64,000 nucleotides of DNA from Flavobacteriales bacterium (GTDB lineage Bacteria; Bacteroidota; Bacteroidia; Flavobacteriales_F; PHOS-HE28): positions 3,230,001 through 3,294,000 of the forward strand of contig CP065018.1 in the NCBI GenBank assembly GCA_016700415.1. The letters are read 5' to 3'. Position numbers and translations under genes: made by a program. The notes under the pieces are model-generated. The model was not told the DNA's origin. It ran no database searches and saw nothing but the letters and a program-made list of their open reading frames with translations. Positions 1 to 8,800 of the stretch are shown here, in pieces; the stretch's first letter is position 1, and each line of letters begins with the position of its first letter.

Positions 1-1
1 G

Positions 2-250
2 CTGTACTTCCTCAACGGCGGCGCCTACCGCATGGCGATCACCGACAGCAGCCTGCCCGCCTCAGCCTTCGTCCCTGCTGATGGCCGCAACCTTTACGCC
101 TTGGGCGTAGACCCCGTTGACGGCACGATCTACCTCAGCGACGCCATCGATTACGTGCAGCGCGGCATGATCTACCGCTACCGTCCCGATGGAAGCCTAC
201 TGAACACCTTCCACGCAGGGACGATACCGGGGAGTTTTTGCTTTCGGTGA
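2..250 (+). CDS. C-terminal end of a DUF5074/YncE-like surface beta-propeller protein (partial)
   Basis: The reading frame is open from the first complete codon at base 2 to the stop at 250, so the gene begins outside the window. The last 80 or so residues read like the final blade of a Bacteroidota DUF5074-type propeller: an LYALGVDP segment, then GTIYLSDAIDY, then MIYRYRPDGSLLNTF, ending GTIPGSFCFR. The pattern of a reported value, a 'Y-R-Y' strand and a terminal G-x-x-P-G-x-F is typical of that family, which binds or reports cell-surface cargo. The N-terminus and any lipoprotein signal cannot be seen. The family call rests on a short piece and is moderately secure. Confidence 0.6.
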   Translation: MYFLNGGAYRMAITDSSLPASAFVPADGRNLYALGVDPVDGTIYLSDAIDYVQRGMIYRYRPDGSLLNTFHAGTIPGSFCFR

Positions 251-322
251 GCACACTGCATACGAGAGCACGGCCGTTGCGAACTTTGTACCCCTCCGCG
301 GAACGGCGGAGTAAAGACCTGC

Positions 323-1333
323 ATGGACAAACAGCAATACGCCTCTTCGCCCAACTTCGAGAACGGGAAATTCAAGAACCTGCTTCCCACCAGCATGTCG
401 ATGTCCGCGAAGGACATGATGAAGACCCTTGCGGGATTCATTGCCGGGGGAGAGGACCGCGCGCCGAAGGAGAAGATCCAAGTGCGGCACCCGGATCCCG
501 CTGAGATCGCTTCACCCAACGGAAGCACACGCTTGGTCTGGTTCGGTCACTCGGCGTTCCTGTTGCAGATCGACGGCAAGAACCTGTTGATCGATCCCAT
601 GTTCGGTTCCACGCCTGCGCCTTACCCGTGGATGGGCCGGTCACGCTTCACCGACGGCCTGCCCATCGCCATCGCCGACCTGCCGCAGATCGATGCCGTC
701 CTGCTCTCACACGATCACTATGATCACTTGGACCATGGTTCCATCAAGGCGTTGAAGGCGAAGACGAAGGAGTTCTTTGTGCCCTTGGGCGTGGGGCTGC
801 ATTTACGCGCGTGGGGCATAGAAGCATCGCGGATCCACGAGCTGGACTGGTGGGACGAGGCCGATCACGAAGGGTTGCATTTCGCTTTCACACCTGCGCG
901 CCACTTCTCAGGCCGCAGGCATACGGACCGCTTCTCCACGCTCTGGGGCGGCTGGGTGATCCGGGGGAAGAAGGACAACATCTATTTCAGCGCGGACAGC
1001 GGCTACGGGCCGCACTTCGCGGAGATCGGTGCCAAGTACGGGCCTTTCGACTTCGCCATGATCGAGTGCGGGCAGTACAACGAGAAGTGGGCCGACATCC
1101 ACATGATGCCGGAGGAATCGGCACAGGCTGGCTTGGATGTGAGAGCGAAGGTGATGATGCCGATCCATTGGGGCAGCTTCGTGCTGGCCATGCACAGTTG
1201 GACCGATCCCATTGAACGGGTGACGAAGAAGGCGGACGAGCTGGGCATGCCGATCATCACGCCGCGCATCGGGGATGTGATCGCGCTGGATGCGTTGTCC
1301 GAGTTCCACGAGCGGTGGTGGCGGGAGGGTTGA
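323..1333 (+). CDS. MBL-fold metal-dependent hydrolase (UlaG/NAPE-PLD-like)
   Basis: This 336-aa protein has the metallo-beta-lactamase fold. The metal-binding signature HDHYDHLD lies near residue 131, ARHFSGR near residue 193 and DSGYGPHF near 225. A late histidine is in MPIHWGSF near residue 279. The N-terminal half contains VWFGHSAFLLQIDGKNLLIDP, typical of the UlaG/NAPE-PLD-like branch, whose members hydrolyse phosphodiester or lactone bonds. The substrate cannot be read from the sequence. A GAACTTTG -7-like element at 291-298 lies 24 bases before the ATG at 323, which supports this start. It follows the preceding surface-protein gene by about 70 bases and has no obvious functional partner. 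Confidence 0.85.
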   Translation: MDKQQYASSPNFENGKFKNLLPTSMSMSAKDMMKTLAGFIAGGEDRAPKEKIQVRHPDPAEIASPNGSTRLVWFGHSAFLLQIDGKNLLIDPMFGSTPAPYPWMGRSRFTDGLPIAIADLPQIDAVLLSHDHYDHLDHGSIKALKAKTKEFFVPLGVGLHLRAWGIEASRIHELDWWDEADHEGLHFAFTPARHFSGRRHTDRFSTLWGGWVIRGKKDNIYFSADSGYGPHFAEIGAKYGPFDFAMIECGQYNEKWADIHMMPEESAQAGLDVRAKVMMPIHWGSFVLAMHSWTDPIERVTKKADELGMPIITPRIGDVIALDALSEFHERWWREG

Positions 1334-1341
1334 TCCTCAAT

Positions 1342-2232
1342 TCACTTCATCACGATCACCCGCAGCACGGAACGGCCGATGACCAGTGAATACATCCCAT
1401 TGGACAGCGTAGACAGGTCGATCTCGGTCTCGCTCTGCCGGGTTTCACCACGCAGAACGGCCCGGCCCCATGGGTCAATGATCGTGTAATGCTCACGGCT
1501 TTGGGATCCGCGAAGGGTCAGGCGGTCGGTAGCGGGAACGGGAGCGACACTTATGGGTACCCTTGGGGCGTGGTCATCAATGCGCATGGAACCCTCGCAG
1601 CTTCCTGTCGCCGGAAGAGGGTAGTAGCTCATGTTGCCAAGCCCGAAACACCCCAAGCTGTATCCACAATCAAAGGCGATTGAAATGGGCTCAAACAACC
1701 CGTGGTCCGTGCCTATGCCTTCGATCAAGTACTGCGCCCAGCTATTGCCCATCTCATAGCGTGCCCTCATCTCGGAGCCGACTAGCACACTGTCCACGGC
1801 GATAACGGTGATTTCCTCATTCCAATTATTCCAACTGATCGGCAAGGTGTCGCCCACCTGCAGGTCGAAGTCGTAGAGCAGTTGGTCCGAACTGCCGTCC
1901 CAAATGTGCATCTGGCGTCCTTCCTGCCGAATGAGCTGGACCGGGTAGAACTCGGGTCCATAGCTGGTGGAGCCTTCGCAGCTCTGCGGTACCGGGGGAA
2001 GGGATTGCCACATATAGCTGATGGTCCCCTGGCGCGTGATCTTGGTCCAGTTGATACCGGCGATCACCGAATCCCCAGCGGTGTGATAGCTGTAATTATC
2101 GATGGCGATGCAGGGTACAGGCACTGCACAGATGGACTGAACGCGCCAGACCGGGTCATTGGCGAGGTAGTCCTGTGCCTGTACCCCGAAGGCGGCGAGG
2201 AGCCCAAGGAAGGTTGTGAAGCGACGGTTCAT
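1342..2232 (-). CDS. Secreted T9SS type A sorting-domain protein
   Basis: The 296-aa product begins with MNRRFTTFLGLLAAFGVQAQ, a signal peptide ending in the A-Q cleavage site common in this phylum. About 200 residues of beta-rich, cysteine-containing sequence follow that I do not recognise. The last 75 residues form a type A T9SS C-terminal domain: ISVAPVPATDRLTL, an IIDPWGRAVLRG strand, IDLSTLSNGMYSLVI and a basic-hydrophobic end. The protein is therefore predicted to cross the outer membrane through T9SS and to be anchored or released at the surface. It converges with the MBL gene, with only 8 bases between the two stops. Function of the central domain is unknown. Confidence 0.8.
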   Translation of the reverse strand: MNRRFTTFLGLLAAFGVQAQDYLANDPVWRVQSICAVPVPCIAIDNYSYHTAGDSVIAGINWTKITRQGTISYMWQSLPPVPQSCEGSTSYGPEFYPVQLIRQEGRQMHIWDGSSDQLLYDFDLQVGDTLPISWNNWNEEITVIAVDSVLVGSEMRARYEMGNSWAQYLIEGIGTDHGLFEPISIAFDCGYSLGCFGLGNMSYYPLPATGSCEGSMRIDDHAPRVPISVAPVPATDRLTLRGSQSREHYTIIDPWGRAVLRGETRQSETEIDLSTLSNGMYSLVIGRSVLRVIVMK

Positions 2233-2362
2233 TGGAGGGATTTACTACAACGACATTGCAGAGGGCAATAACGCTGCCTCCGCTGCCACGCCGCGCAAAC
2301 TATTCTGGGCACGGCCCGGAGGCCGGGGCACCCCGGATCACCAATATGCTTTCACGCAGGCA

Positions 2363-2761
2363 TCACATCCACCGGCGCAGGTGCTCCATGAAATCCTTCC
2401 GGAGCTCAGCGAACAGCCGTTCAAAGGTCTCGAACTGCTCGCGTTCCGCGGCGTGGTCGTGGTGCAGGCGGTGGTCGCTGGCCACGGGGTTCTTCGTGAC
2501 GTCCTTCTCCAAGGCATCCGCATGCAGGTGGATGGAATGCAGGAAGCGGTCGATCACGTCACGTTGCACGGTGAACTGGTTCTGGAATTGCTCCACCTCG
2601 CTGAGGATGTCCTTATCCGTGTTGCGCAGCGCGATCTCCTCCAAGCGCTTTTGGAAGTAATGCAGTTCGCTTTTGTAGAAATCGAATTGCCGGGTCCAGG
2701 TCAAGTGTTCGAAATGAAGGTCAGCGAGGTGCTTTGGGGGTGTGCTTGTTGCGTTGGACAT
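2363..2761 (-). CDS. Small helical hypothetical protein
   Basis: A 132-aa charged, histidine-rich protein with no signal peptide. It is predicted from composition to be almost entirely alpha-helical and coiled coil, with runs such as FYKSELHYFQKRLEEIAL and DKDILSEVEQFQNQF. It resembles a common small cytosolic protein of Bacteroidota of unknown function. Histidines recur in pairs (LHADALEKD, HRLHHDHAAE), so metal binding is possible, but this is inference. It stands alone on the minus strand between the T9SS gene and the first icmF-like fragment. The ATG at 2761 is the only convincing start. Confidence 0.65.
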   Translation of the reverse strand: MSNATSTPPKHLADLHFEHLTWTRQFDFYKSELHYFQKRLEEIALRNTDKDILSEVEQFQNQFTVQRDVIDRFLHSIHLHADALEKDVTKNPVASDHRLHHDHAAEREQFETFERLFAELRKDFMEHLRRWM

Positions 2762-3002
2762 GGTATGGTTTGGTTTGATATTGCTCGAAGTTAGGGAAGG
2801 TCCCGGACCAAAACCTGACGGAAGTCCTGTATGTGACGAAATCGGTGTTTGGCTGCTTTCTGACCGTGGCCGGGCCCTCTATGAAGGTGTCTTTGCCCTG
2901 ACTTTCCTGCGGGTTCTCTCTTTGTTCGGGATCTTCTGCTCAAGTTCGAGTGGCCCGGCCCGTGCATCAGGCTAAGCTGATCGGCCGCCCATCAGCCCCA
3001 TC

Positions 3003-3142
3003 CCCAATATCTTCGCGCCATGTCCCACACTATCATCAAGCCCTACGTCCCCAAGAACAAGACCTAACCTGCGGCAGGCAGGTCCGCGTTGTTACCCCGG
3101 CGTCGCTGTTCGATGGGCATGACATAGTGTGGAGGACATGGT
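3003..3142 (+). pseudogene. Broken 5' end of icmF, copy 1 (promoter plus start region)
   Basis: The DNA AATATCTTCGCGCCATG leads into MSHTIIKPYVPKNK, matching the first residues of the intact IcmF (MSHPVIPPYVPKHK at 5853). The match is then interrupted by about 20 bases containing CCTGCGGCAGGCAGG, which create a stop at 3065. It resumes with VRVVTPASLFDGHD, skips roughly 70 bases and ends with a match to the IcmF SVEDVV codons at 3126-3142. The copy retains the -7-like element (TATCTTCG, 3008-3015) and start codon but cannot make a functional protein. It lies immediately upstream of the leftward hicBA pair. Confidence 0.8.
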
Positions 3143-3154
3143 CTCAAGAATGCA

Positions 3155-3364
3155 TCAAGCGAACAACGACCGGTCCAATCCGCTTTGCCGGATAATGGAC
3201 ATCAAGGTGCCGATACGTAACTCCTTGTGGTCGGGAACCGGCACCGTTACCGTTGACCCCGGTATCTGCTTTTGCATAATGATGTGACTGCCGCGCTGGC
3301 GTACCTGCTCAAAACCGTGCTTGTTCAGGATCGCACAAACCTCTCGGCCGCTGAGTGTCCGCAT
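3155..3364 (-). CDS. hicA: HicA-type mRNA interferase toxin
   Basis: The 69-aa protein has the small double-stranded-RNA-binding-like fold of HicA. It starts MRTLSGREVCAILNKHGFE, carries the catalytic histidine in RQRGSHIIM near residue 27, and continues with TVTVPVPDHKELRIGTLMSIIRQSGL, the typical HicA ending. HicA toxins cleave mRNA and block translation until bound by HicB. The start overlaps the hicB stop by one base, so the two are co-translated with the antitoxin first. Both are read against the direction of the surrounding icmF-like fragments, which suggests insertion as a module. Confidence 0.88.
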   Translation of the reverse strand: MRTLSGREVCAILNKHGFEQVRQRGSHIIMQKQIPGSTVTVPVPDHKELRIGTLMSIIRQSGLDRSLFA

Positions 3365-3588
3365 CAGACTGCAACACGCACTCGCGTGACCAGCACTTCC
3401 TCATGGAGCCGGTCGCCGACCTCAGCTGGGGAAGCGGTCTCGAAGAAGAGTTCCAAGGCTTCGATCAAGTTGGTGCGGGCTTCTTCGATCGTATTGCCCT
3501 GGCTGGCCACATCCAACTCCGGGCAAAGGGAGGTATAGCCATCGCCATCACGTTCGATGATCGCAGTGAGTTCGCGTGTGGTCTTCAT
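3364..3588 (-). CDS. hicB: HicB-type antitoxin
   Basis: The start MKTTRELTAIIERDGDGYTSLCPELDV is chosen because the HicB fold begins here; upstream in-frame codons are not family-like. The 74-aa product shows the partial RNase H-like HicB core, with ERDGDGY, SLCPELDVASQG and TIEEARTNLIEALELF, then a short C-terminal tail. No DNA-binding domain is fused, so autoregulation may depend on the complex. It precedes hicA by a one-base overlap. A TAACTTTG -7 element lies on the minus strand at 3606-3613, 17 bases before the ATG. Confidence 0.87.
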   Translation of the reverse strand: MKTTRELTAIIERDGDGYTSLCPELDVASQGNTIEEARTNLIEALELFFETASPAEVGDRLHEEVLVTRVRVAV

Positions 3589-3605
3589 GTTCTTGGATAT
3601 CGAAC

Positions 3606-3613
3606 CAAAGTTA
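3606..3613 (-). promoter_or_regulatory. Predicted -7 element of the hicBA promoter
   Basis: Read on the minus strand this is TAACTTTG, an exact match to the Bacteroidota TAnnTTTG -7 consensus, placed 17 bases before the hicB ATG. No clear -33 TTG is visible at the usual distance. Confidence 0.5.
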
Positions 3614-3689
3614 GCGTTCCGGGCGTGATATCCCCTGAGACGGGAGCGACGGCCCCAGTCACTTATCACCAGCCACCAATCACCCGCCC

Positions 3690-3887
3690 CTCCAATATCT
3701 TCGCGCCATGTCCCACATCGTTATCCCGCCTTACGTCCCCAAGCACAAGATCCGCATCGTCACCGCCGCATCGCTGTTCGATGGGCACGATGCCGCGATC
3801 AACATTCCCACCTGCGTGGGACATCGCTTCGTTCAGCATGCTTGGCGCATCCTGAGCGGCACAGGAAAAGACCATATCACCCGGTAA
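3690..3887 (+). pseudogene. Broken 5' end of icmF, copy 2
   Basis: AATATCTTCGCGCCATG (ATG at 3708) is followed by 32 residues almost identical to the IcmF N-terminus, through YVPKHKIRIVTAASLFDGHD and AAIN. The DNA is close to 95 per cent alike there by eye. The match then breaks at a roughly 36-base insertion beginning with the hairpin TCCCACCTGCGTGGGA, resumes briefly at CGCATCCTG, and stops at TAA 3885-3887. The open frame is 59 codons. It keeps the cobalamin-binding DGHD motif but lacks the rest of the domain. The promoter-start block (TATCTTCG at 3696-3703, then CGCC, then ATG) is intact. Confidence 0.8.
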
Positions 3888-3897
3888 CTTCCCACTT

Positions 3898-3966
3898 ATG
3901 TCCGCTTTCGTACAACTCCAACGCTACGTCCCCAGACACAAGATCAGTGTGGGCACCACTCAGGGC
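3898..3966 (+). repeat. Possible third icmF 5'-end remnant fused to the propeller gene
   Basis: From the ATG, the sequence encodes MS, then seven unrelated residues, then YVPRHKI. The stretch CTACGTCCCCAGACACAAGATC differs from icmF only by an AG/GA swap, and it lies one codon further from ATG than in icmF. Similarity fades after about 60 bases. It sits 10 bases after the stop of copy 2. Homology is likely but short. Confidence 0.5.
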
Positions 3967-5766
3967 TTTGATGTGCCGAGCTCGAACGACCACGGGAAGT
4001 ATGGGGTTTCCCTGGCTTTCGTATTGTTGAGTTGTTCCTTGGTTGCGCAGCTCCAAGTGGAATGGTCAGGCCAGCTCCGAACACATCCCCAGCCTTATGG
4101 TCGCGTTTCGGGTGCTGCGGCCGGAGCGCAGCATGATGCCAATACCTGCACTGTGGATCCTTGGGGAGCACTTTTTGTCACCGGCGTCGTCGCCTCAGGG
4201 CCAGATAATGGTGTGCAGGTATCGGGTCCGGGAGGGGCAGTGGTCTCAATCGACTCCTCAGGGGGAAGCCAGACCGTCCTGGCACGCTTCACTGCGGCTG
4301 GCACACCTTCCTGGGCATTTCTTCTCGGTGGAGGTGGGACCGAATGGCCGCTGGGTATTACCACGGACGGTACCGGTGCGGTCTATTTGGCTGGTAGGCT
4401 GGAATACACCTTGGATGTGGATCCCGGGCCGGACAGTACCGTAATCTCACAAGCGGATGGCAATGAGGATGGATACATCGCCAAATACGACAGCCTCGGG
4501 CATTTCCAATACGTCATCCATTTCAAGTCCGCCGATGGAACACCCACTTTCGCTCAAGTGGAACGCATGGCCTGCGATGCGATGAACAATCTCTACGTGA
4601 TCGGCTACTTCGAAGGCAACCTCACTCTGGACAGTGGGCAGACCGTCTTAGCCGCCAATGGCAATTGGCAATGTGCCTTCGTTGCGAAATATGATCCGGA
4701 TGGGCAGCTTCTGCAGTATCTCCATCTCCGCGCCGACGACTCTGGATCAACGGGCTACGATCTGGTGGTAACGGATGATGGCGGGGTTTTCATAACAGGG
4801 GATTTTAGGCACAGTATTGATATGGACCCCGGTCCGGGTACCGAGATCCTCAGCGGCTATAACGTGTGTTTCTTCATGGCCAGGTACGATGCCGATTTCG
4901 GGTTGGTGTGGGCCCATACGTTCAATGGCGGCTGGGAGCACATGGGCCTGCTCGCATGTGAAGGAGAAGCGAATGGCTATATCGTGGGTGGTGAGTTCAG
5001 GGGGGAGATCTCGGTGGAAGTGGCTGGTGTGATGCACCAATATCAGGGGGGGACGAACTTTCGCCACCTCCTGCTCATGAGCGTGAATGCGAACGGGGAG
5101 ATCAACTGGTTTCGCCATTTTCCGGCGGAGAGCCCTTGTCATTTCCAGAAGCTCTGTGCCATGGATGACCGTACGTTCTATGCCAGTCTGGCGTACAGCG
5201 GTGACTTCAATTTAGACCCCGGTTTCAGTGATCTGACGGTCGCGACTGATGAACCGGATTACGATATGGGGTTCGCCCAGTATTCCATTAACGATGGGGA
5301 ATTCCTGATGGGTCACGCCTATACCGAAGCTGGAAATGGGCCTCAATATGTCGGCCTAGCATCGTTCGATGGCGTGCTCTACGTTACCGCAGACTTCCAT
5401 AGCGCGATCGATATCGCGGTACCGGCTATCGGTGATGTCCTTACCGAAGCAGCGGATGGAGCTTTGGCGGTCATCAAGTACAACTCACCGTCCTTGGGGA
5501 TCCACGACCCGGCGAATGGGGCACACTTGAAGGTGTTCCCTATTCCAGCTTCAACCTTCCTGCAAGTAGAGAGCGGTGAGAGCGCAGAGGCAGTGGTCCG
5601 GCTGATCGTGTTTGACCATCTCGGAAAGGCCATTGTTGACCAGCCTATAGGCCGATCGAAACGGATGAATTTGTCCGTGGAGGAGTTGCGCAATGGTCCG
5701 TACGTGCTTCAGGCCGTATTCGCTGACGGGCACACTGAACGCGCCAGGATCATAGTCGTTCATTGA
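3898..5766 (+). CDS. T9SS-secreted SBBP/beta-propeller protein with an IcmF-like N-terminal leader
   Basis: This 622-aa protein contains repeated propeller blades built on TVLARFTAAGTPSWAFLLGG, AVYLAGRLEYTLDVDPGP and YIAKYDSLGHF units, typical of SBBP surface proteins. It ends in a type A T9SS domain: LKVFPIPASTFLQVES, IVFDHLGKAIVDQPI, ELRNGPYVLQAVF. Its first 25 residues (YVPRHKI after MS, then a T-x-x-x-FD pattern) resemble the IcmF N-terminus. The hydrophobic signal segment GVSLAFVLLSCSLVAQ only starts near residue 40. A GTG at 3973 could be the ancestral start. Either translation begins there, or a captured icmF start now adds a 30-residue leader. Exported surface function is likely; the ligand is unknown. 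Confidence 0.75.
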   Translation: MSAFVQLQRYVPRHKISVGTTQGFDVPSSNDHGKYGVSLAFVLLSCSLVAQLQVEWSGQLRTHPQPYGRVSGAAAGAQHDANTCTVDPWGALFVTGVVASGPDNGVQVSGPGGAVVSIDSSGGSQTVLARFTAAGTPSWAFLLGGGGTEWPLGITTDGTGAVYLAGRLEYTLDVDPGPDSTVISQADGNEDGYIAKYDSLGHFQYVIHFKSADGTPTFAQVERMACDAMNNLYVIGYFEGNLTLDSGQTVLAANGNWQCAFVAKYDPDGQLLQYLHLRADDSGSTGYDLVVTDDGGVFITGDFRHSIDMDPGPGTEILSGYNVCFFMARYDADFGLVWAHTFNGGWEHMGLLACEGEANGYIVGGEFRGEISVEVAGVMHQYQGGTNFRHLLLMSVNANGEINWFRHFPAESPCHFQKLCAMDDRTFYASLAYSGDFNLDPGFSDLTVATDEPDYDMGFAQYSINDGEFLMGHAYTEAGNGPQYVGLASFDGVLYVTADFHSAIDIAVPAIGDVLTEAADGALAVIKYNSPSLGIHDPANGAHLKVFPIPASTFLQVESGESAEAVVRLIVFDHLGKAIVDQPIGRSKRMNLSVEELRNGPYVLQAVFADGHTERARIIVVH

Positions 5767-5769
5767 CGA

Positions 5770-5792
5770 CCGGGCCTGGACGAAACGCCCGG
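5770..5792 (+). terminator. Possible weak hairpin terminator after the propeller gene
   Basis: CCGGGC and GCCCGG form a 6-bp stem with an 11-base loop, directly after the stop at 5766. There is no T-run, so this is a weak call. Confidence 0.3.
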
Positions 5793-5840
5793 CCCGAGTG
5801 ATAGGCCAGAATGGGTAAAGGTCGAACGGCCAAGAGGCGA

Positions 5841-5853
5841 TAGCTTCGCGCCA
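5841..5853 (+). promoter_or_regulatory. -7-like element abutting the icmF start codon
   Basis: TAGCTTCG (5841-5848) is followed by CGCC and the icmF ATG. The same arrangement (TATCTTCG, CGCC, ATG) is kept in fragments at 3008 and 3696. A start of transcription at or next to the ATG would give a leaderless mRNA. No Shine-Dalgarno sequence is visible. Confidence 0.4.
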
Positions 5854-8800
5854 TGTCCCATCCCGTTATCCCGCCCTACGTCCCCAAGCACAAGATCCGC
5901 ATCGTCACCGCCGCGTCGCTGTTCGATGGGCACGATGTCGCCATCAACATCATGCGGCGCATCCTGCAGAGCTCCGGCGCCGAGGTGATCCACCTGGGGC
6001 ACGACCGCAGCGTGGAGGACGTGGTGAACACCGCCATCCAGGAGGACGCGCACGCTATCGCCATGACGAGCTACCAGGGCGGGCACGTGGAGTATTTCAA
6101 GTACATGTTCGACCTGCTGAAAGAGAAGGGAGCAGGGCATGACCCGTCCCGCCCGGGAAGCGGGATCAAGATCTTCGGCGGGGGAGGAGGGACCATCCTG
6201 CCCGAGGAGATCAAGGAGCTGGAAGCATACGGCATCACACGCTTATACCATCCCGACGATGGCCGTGCCATGGGCCTGCAGGGCATGATCAACGACATGC
6301 TGGAGCAGTGCGACTTCGACATCAGCGATGATGTGAAAGCGGAAGTGAAGGACCTGTCGCCGACGAACTGGCCCGCCATTGCGCGCTTGATCAGCACGGC
6401 GGAAAACCATCCGGAGGTTTTTAATAAAGTGGAGGACGCCATCCACGCGAAGGCCAGGGCCAGCACGGCACCGGTGCTCGGCATCACCGGCACGGGCGGA
6501 TCGGGGAAGAGCAGCATGGTGGATGAATTGATCCGCCGCTTTTTGATCGATCAACCCACAAAGACCATCGGCGTGATCAGTGTGGACCCGAGCAAGCGCA
6601 AGACCGGCGGCGCGCTGCTGGGCGACCGCATCCGCATGAACAGCATCCGCGGCGAACGCGTGTACATGCGCTCGCTCGCCACGCGCCAGAGCAACCTCGC
6701 GCTGAGCAAGTACGTGCAGGAGGCGGTGAGCATCCTCAAGGCCGCGGGCTTCGACCTGATCGTCCTCGAGACCAGCGGCATCGGCCAGAGCGACACCGAG
6801 ATCCTCGACCACAGCGACGTCTCGCTCTACATCATGACGCCCGAGTTCGGCGCCGCCACGCAGCTGGAAAAGATCGACATGCTCGACTTCGCCGACGTAG
6901 TGGCCATCAACAAATTCGACAAGCGCGGCGCGCTGGATGCCGTGCGCGACGTGAAGAAGCAGTACAAGCGCAACCACCAACTGTGGGACGCGAAGGACGA
7001 GGACCTGCCCGTGGTGGGCACCATCGCCAGCCAGTTCAACGACCCCGGCACCAACACGCTGTATGAGCGGCTGATGCGCAAGGTCAAGGAGAAGACGGGC
7101 GTCGACTTCCACAGCACCTTCCACGGTCACGACGAGATGAGCGAGAAGGTCTGGATCATCCCGCCCGCGAAGAGCCGCTACCTGAGTGAGATCAGCGAGA
7201 ACAATAGGAGGTATGATTCCAAAGTGGATACGCAGGCTGATATTGCGGATCAACTATATGGACTGTACTCCGCTGTCCTCACCTTCGGTGGACCGGATCT
7301 TCTTGAAGAAGCCGCAAGCCTTAAGCCACAAGCTGCAAGCTCGACTACGAGCAAGCTTGGGGCTTATGGCTTGGAGCTTGAAGCCCTCGCCAACAAATTC
7401 AACGAATTAAAGAAGGACCTCGACCCCCACCTCTGGTCCATGCTCACCGGCTGGAAAGCGGAAGAGGCGCGCTACAGCGGCGAGTTCTACACCTACCACG
7501 TGCGTGGCAAGGAGATCAAGGTGCCGAACCATTCCGAGAGCCTCGCCCACCTGAAGATCCCGAAAGTCGCGCTGCCGAAATTCCGCAGCTGGGGCGACAA
7601 GGTCCGCTGGGCCATGCAGGAGAACACGCCCGGCTTCTTCCCCTATACCGCCGGCATCTATCCATTCAAGCGCACCGGCGAGGACCCCGCACGGATGTTC
7701 GCCGGCGAGGGCGGCCCCGAGCGCACCAACAAGCGCTTCCACTACGTGAGCCAAGGCCTGCCCGCCAAGCGCCTCAGCACCGCCTTCGACAGCGTGACGC
7801 TCTACGGCCACGACCCGGGACGGCGCCCCGACATCTACGGCAAGGTGGGCAACAGCGGCGTCAGCATCTGCTGTCTCGACGATGCCAAGAAGCTCTACAG
7901 CGGCTTCGACCTCACCGACCCGAAGACGAGCGTGAGCATGACCATCAACGGCCCCGCGCCCATGCTCCTCGGCTTCTTCATGAACGCCGCCATCGACCAG
8001 AACTGCGAGAAGTACATCCGCGAGAACGGCTTGCTCGACGAAGTCGAAAAGAAGATCGCTGCACGGTGGAGAGCTACAAGCCATAAGCCCCAAGCCTCAA
8101 GCTTGAAGCTTGAAGCTAGCGGCTTGCGGCCCCAGTACCACGGTGAGATCCCGGAGGGAAACAATGGATTGGGTTTGCTCTTACTCGGAATAACCGGCGA
8201 CCAAGTCCTACCAAAAGAAGTCTACGCCAAGATCAAAGCCGACACCCTCGCGCAGGTCCGCGGCACCGTGCAGGCCGACATCCTCAAGGAGGACCAGGCC
8301 CAGAACACCTGCATCTTCAGCACCGAGTTCGCGCTGCGGCTCATGGGCGACGTGCAGCAGTACTTCATCGACGAGAAGGTGCGCAACTTCTACAGCGTCT
8401 CCATCAGCGGCTACCACATCGCCGAGGCCGGCGCCAACCCCATCAGCCAGCTCGCCTTCACCCTCAGCAACGGCTTCACCTACGTGGAGTACTACCTCAG
8501 CCGGGGCATGGACATCAACGCCTTCGCGCCCAACCTCAGCTTCTTCTTCAGCAACGGCATGGACCCCGAGTACGCCGTGATGGGCCGCGTGGCGCGTCGC
8601 ATCTGGGCCAAGGCCATGAAGCTCCGCTACGGCGCCGACGAGCGCAGCCAGATGCTGAAGTACCACATCCAGACCAGCGGCCGCAGCCTCCACGCGCAGG
8701 AGATCGACTTCAACGACATCCGCACCACGTTGCAAGCGCTCTACGCCATCTACGACAACTGCAACAGCCTGCACACCAACGCCTACGACGAGGCCATCAC

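Noticed and set aside
3155..3669. Longer hicB start at 3669
   Set aside because: The first 27 residues are unlike HicB and lie upstream of the TAACTTTG promoter element; the start at 3588 fits the fold and promoter.
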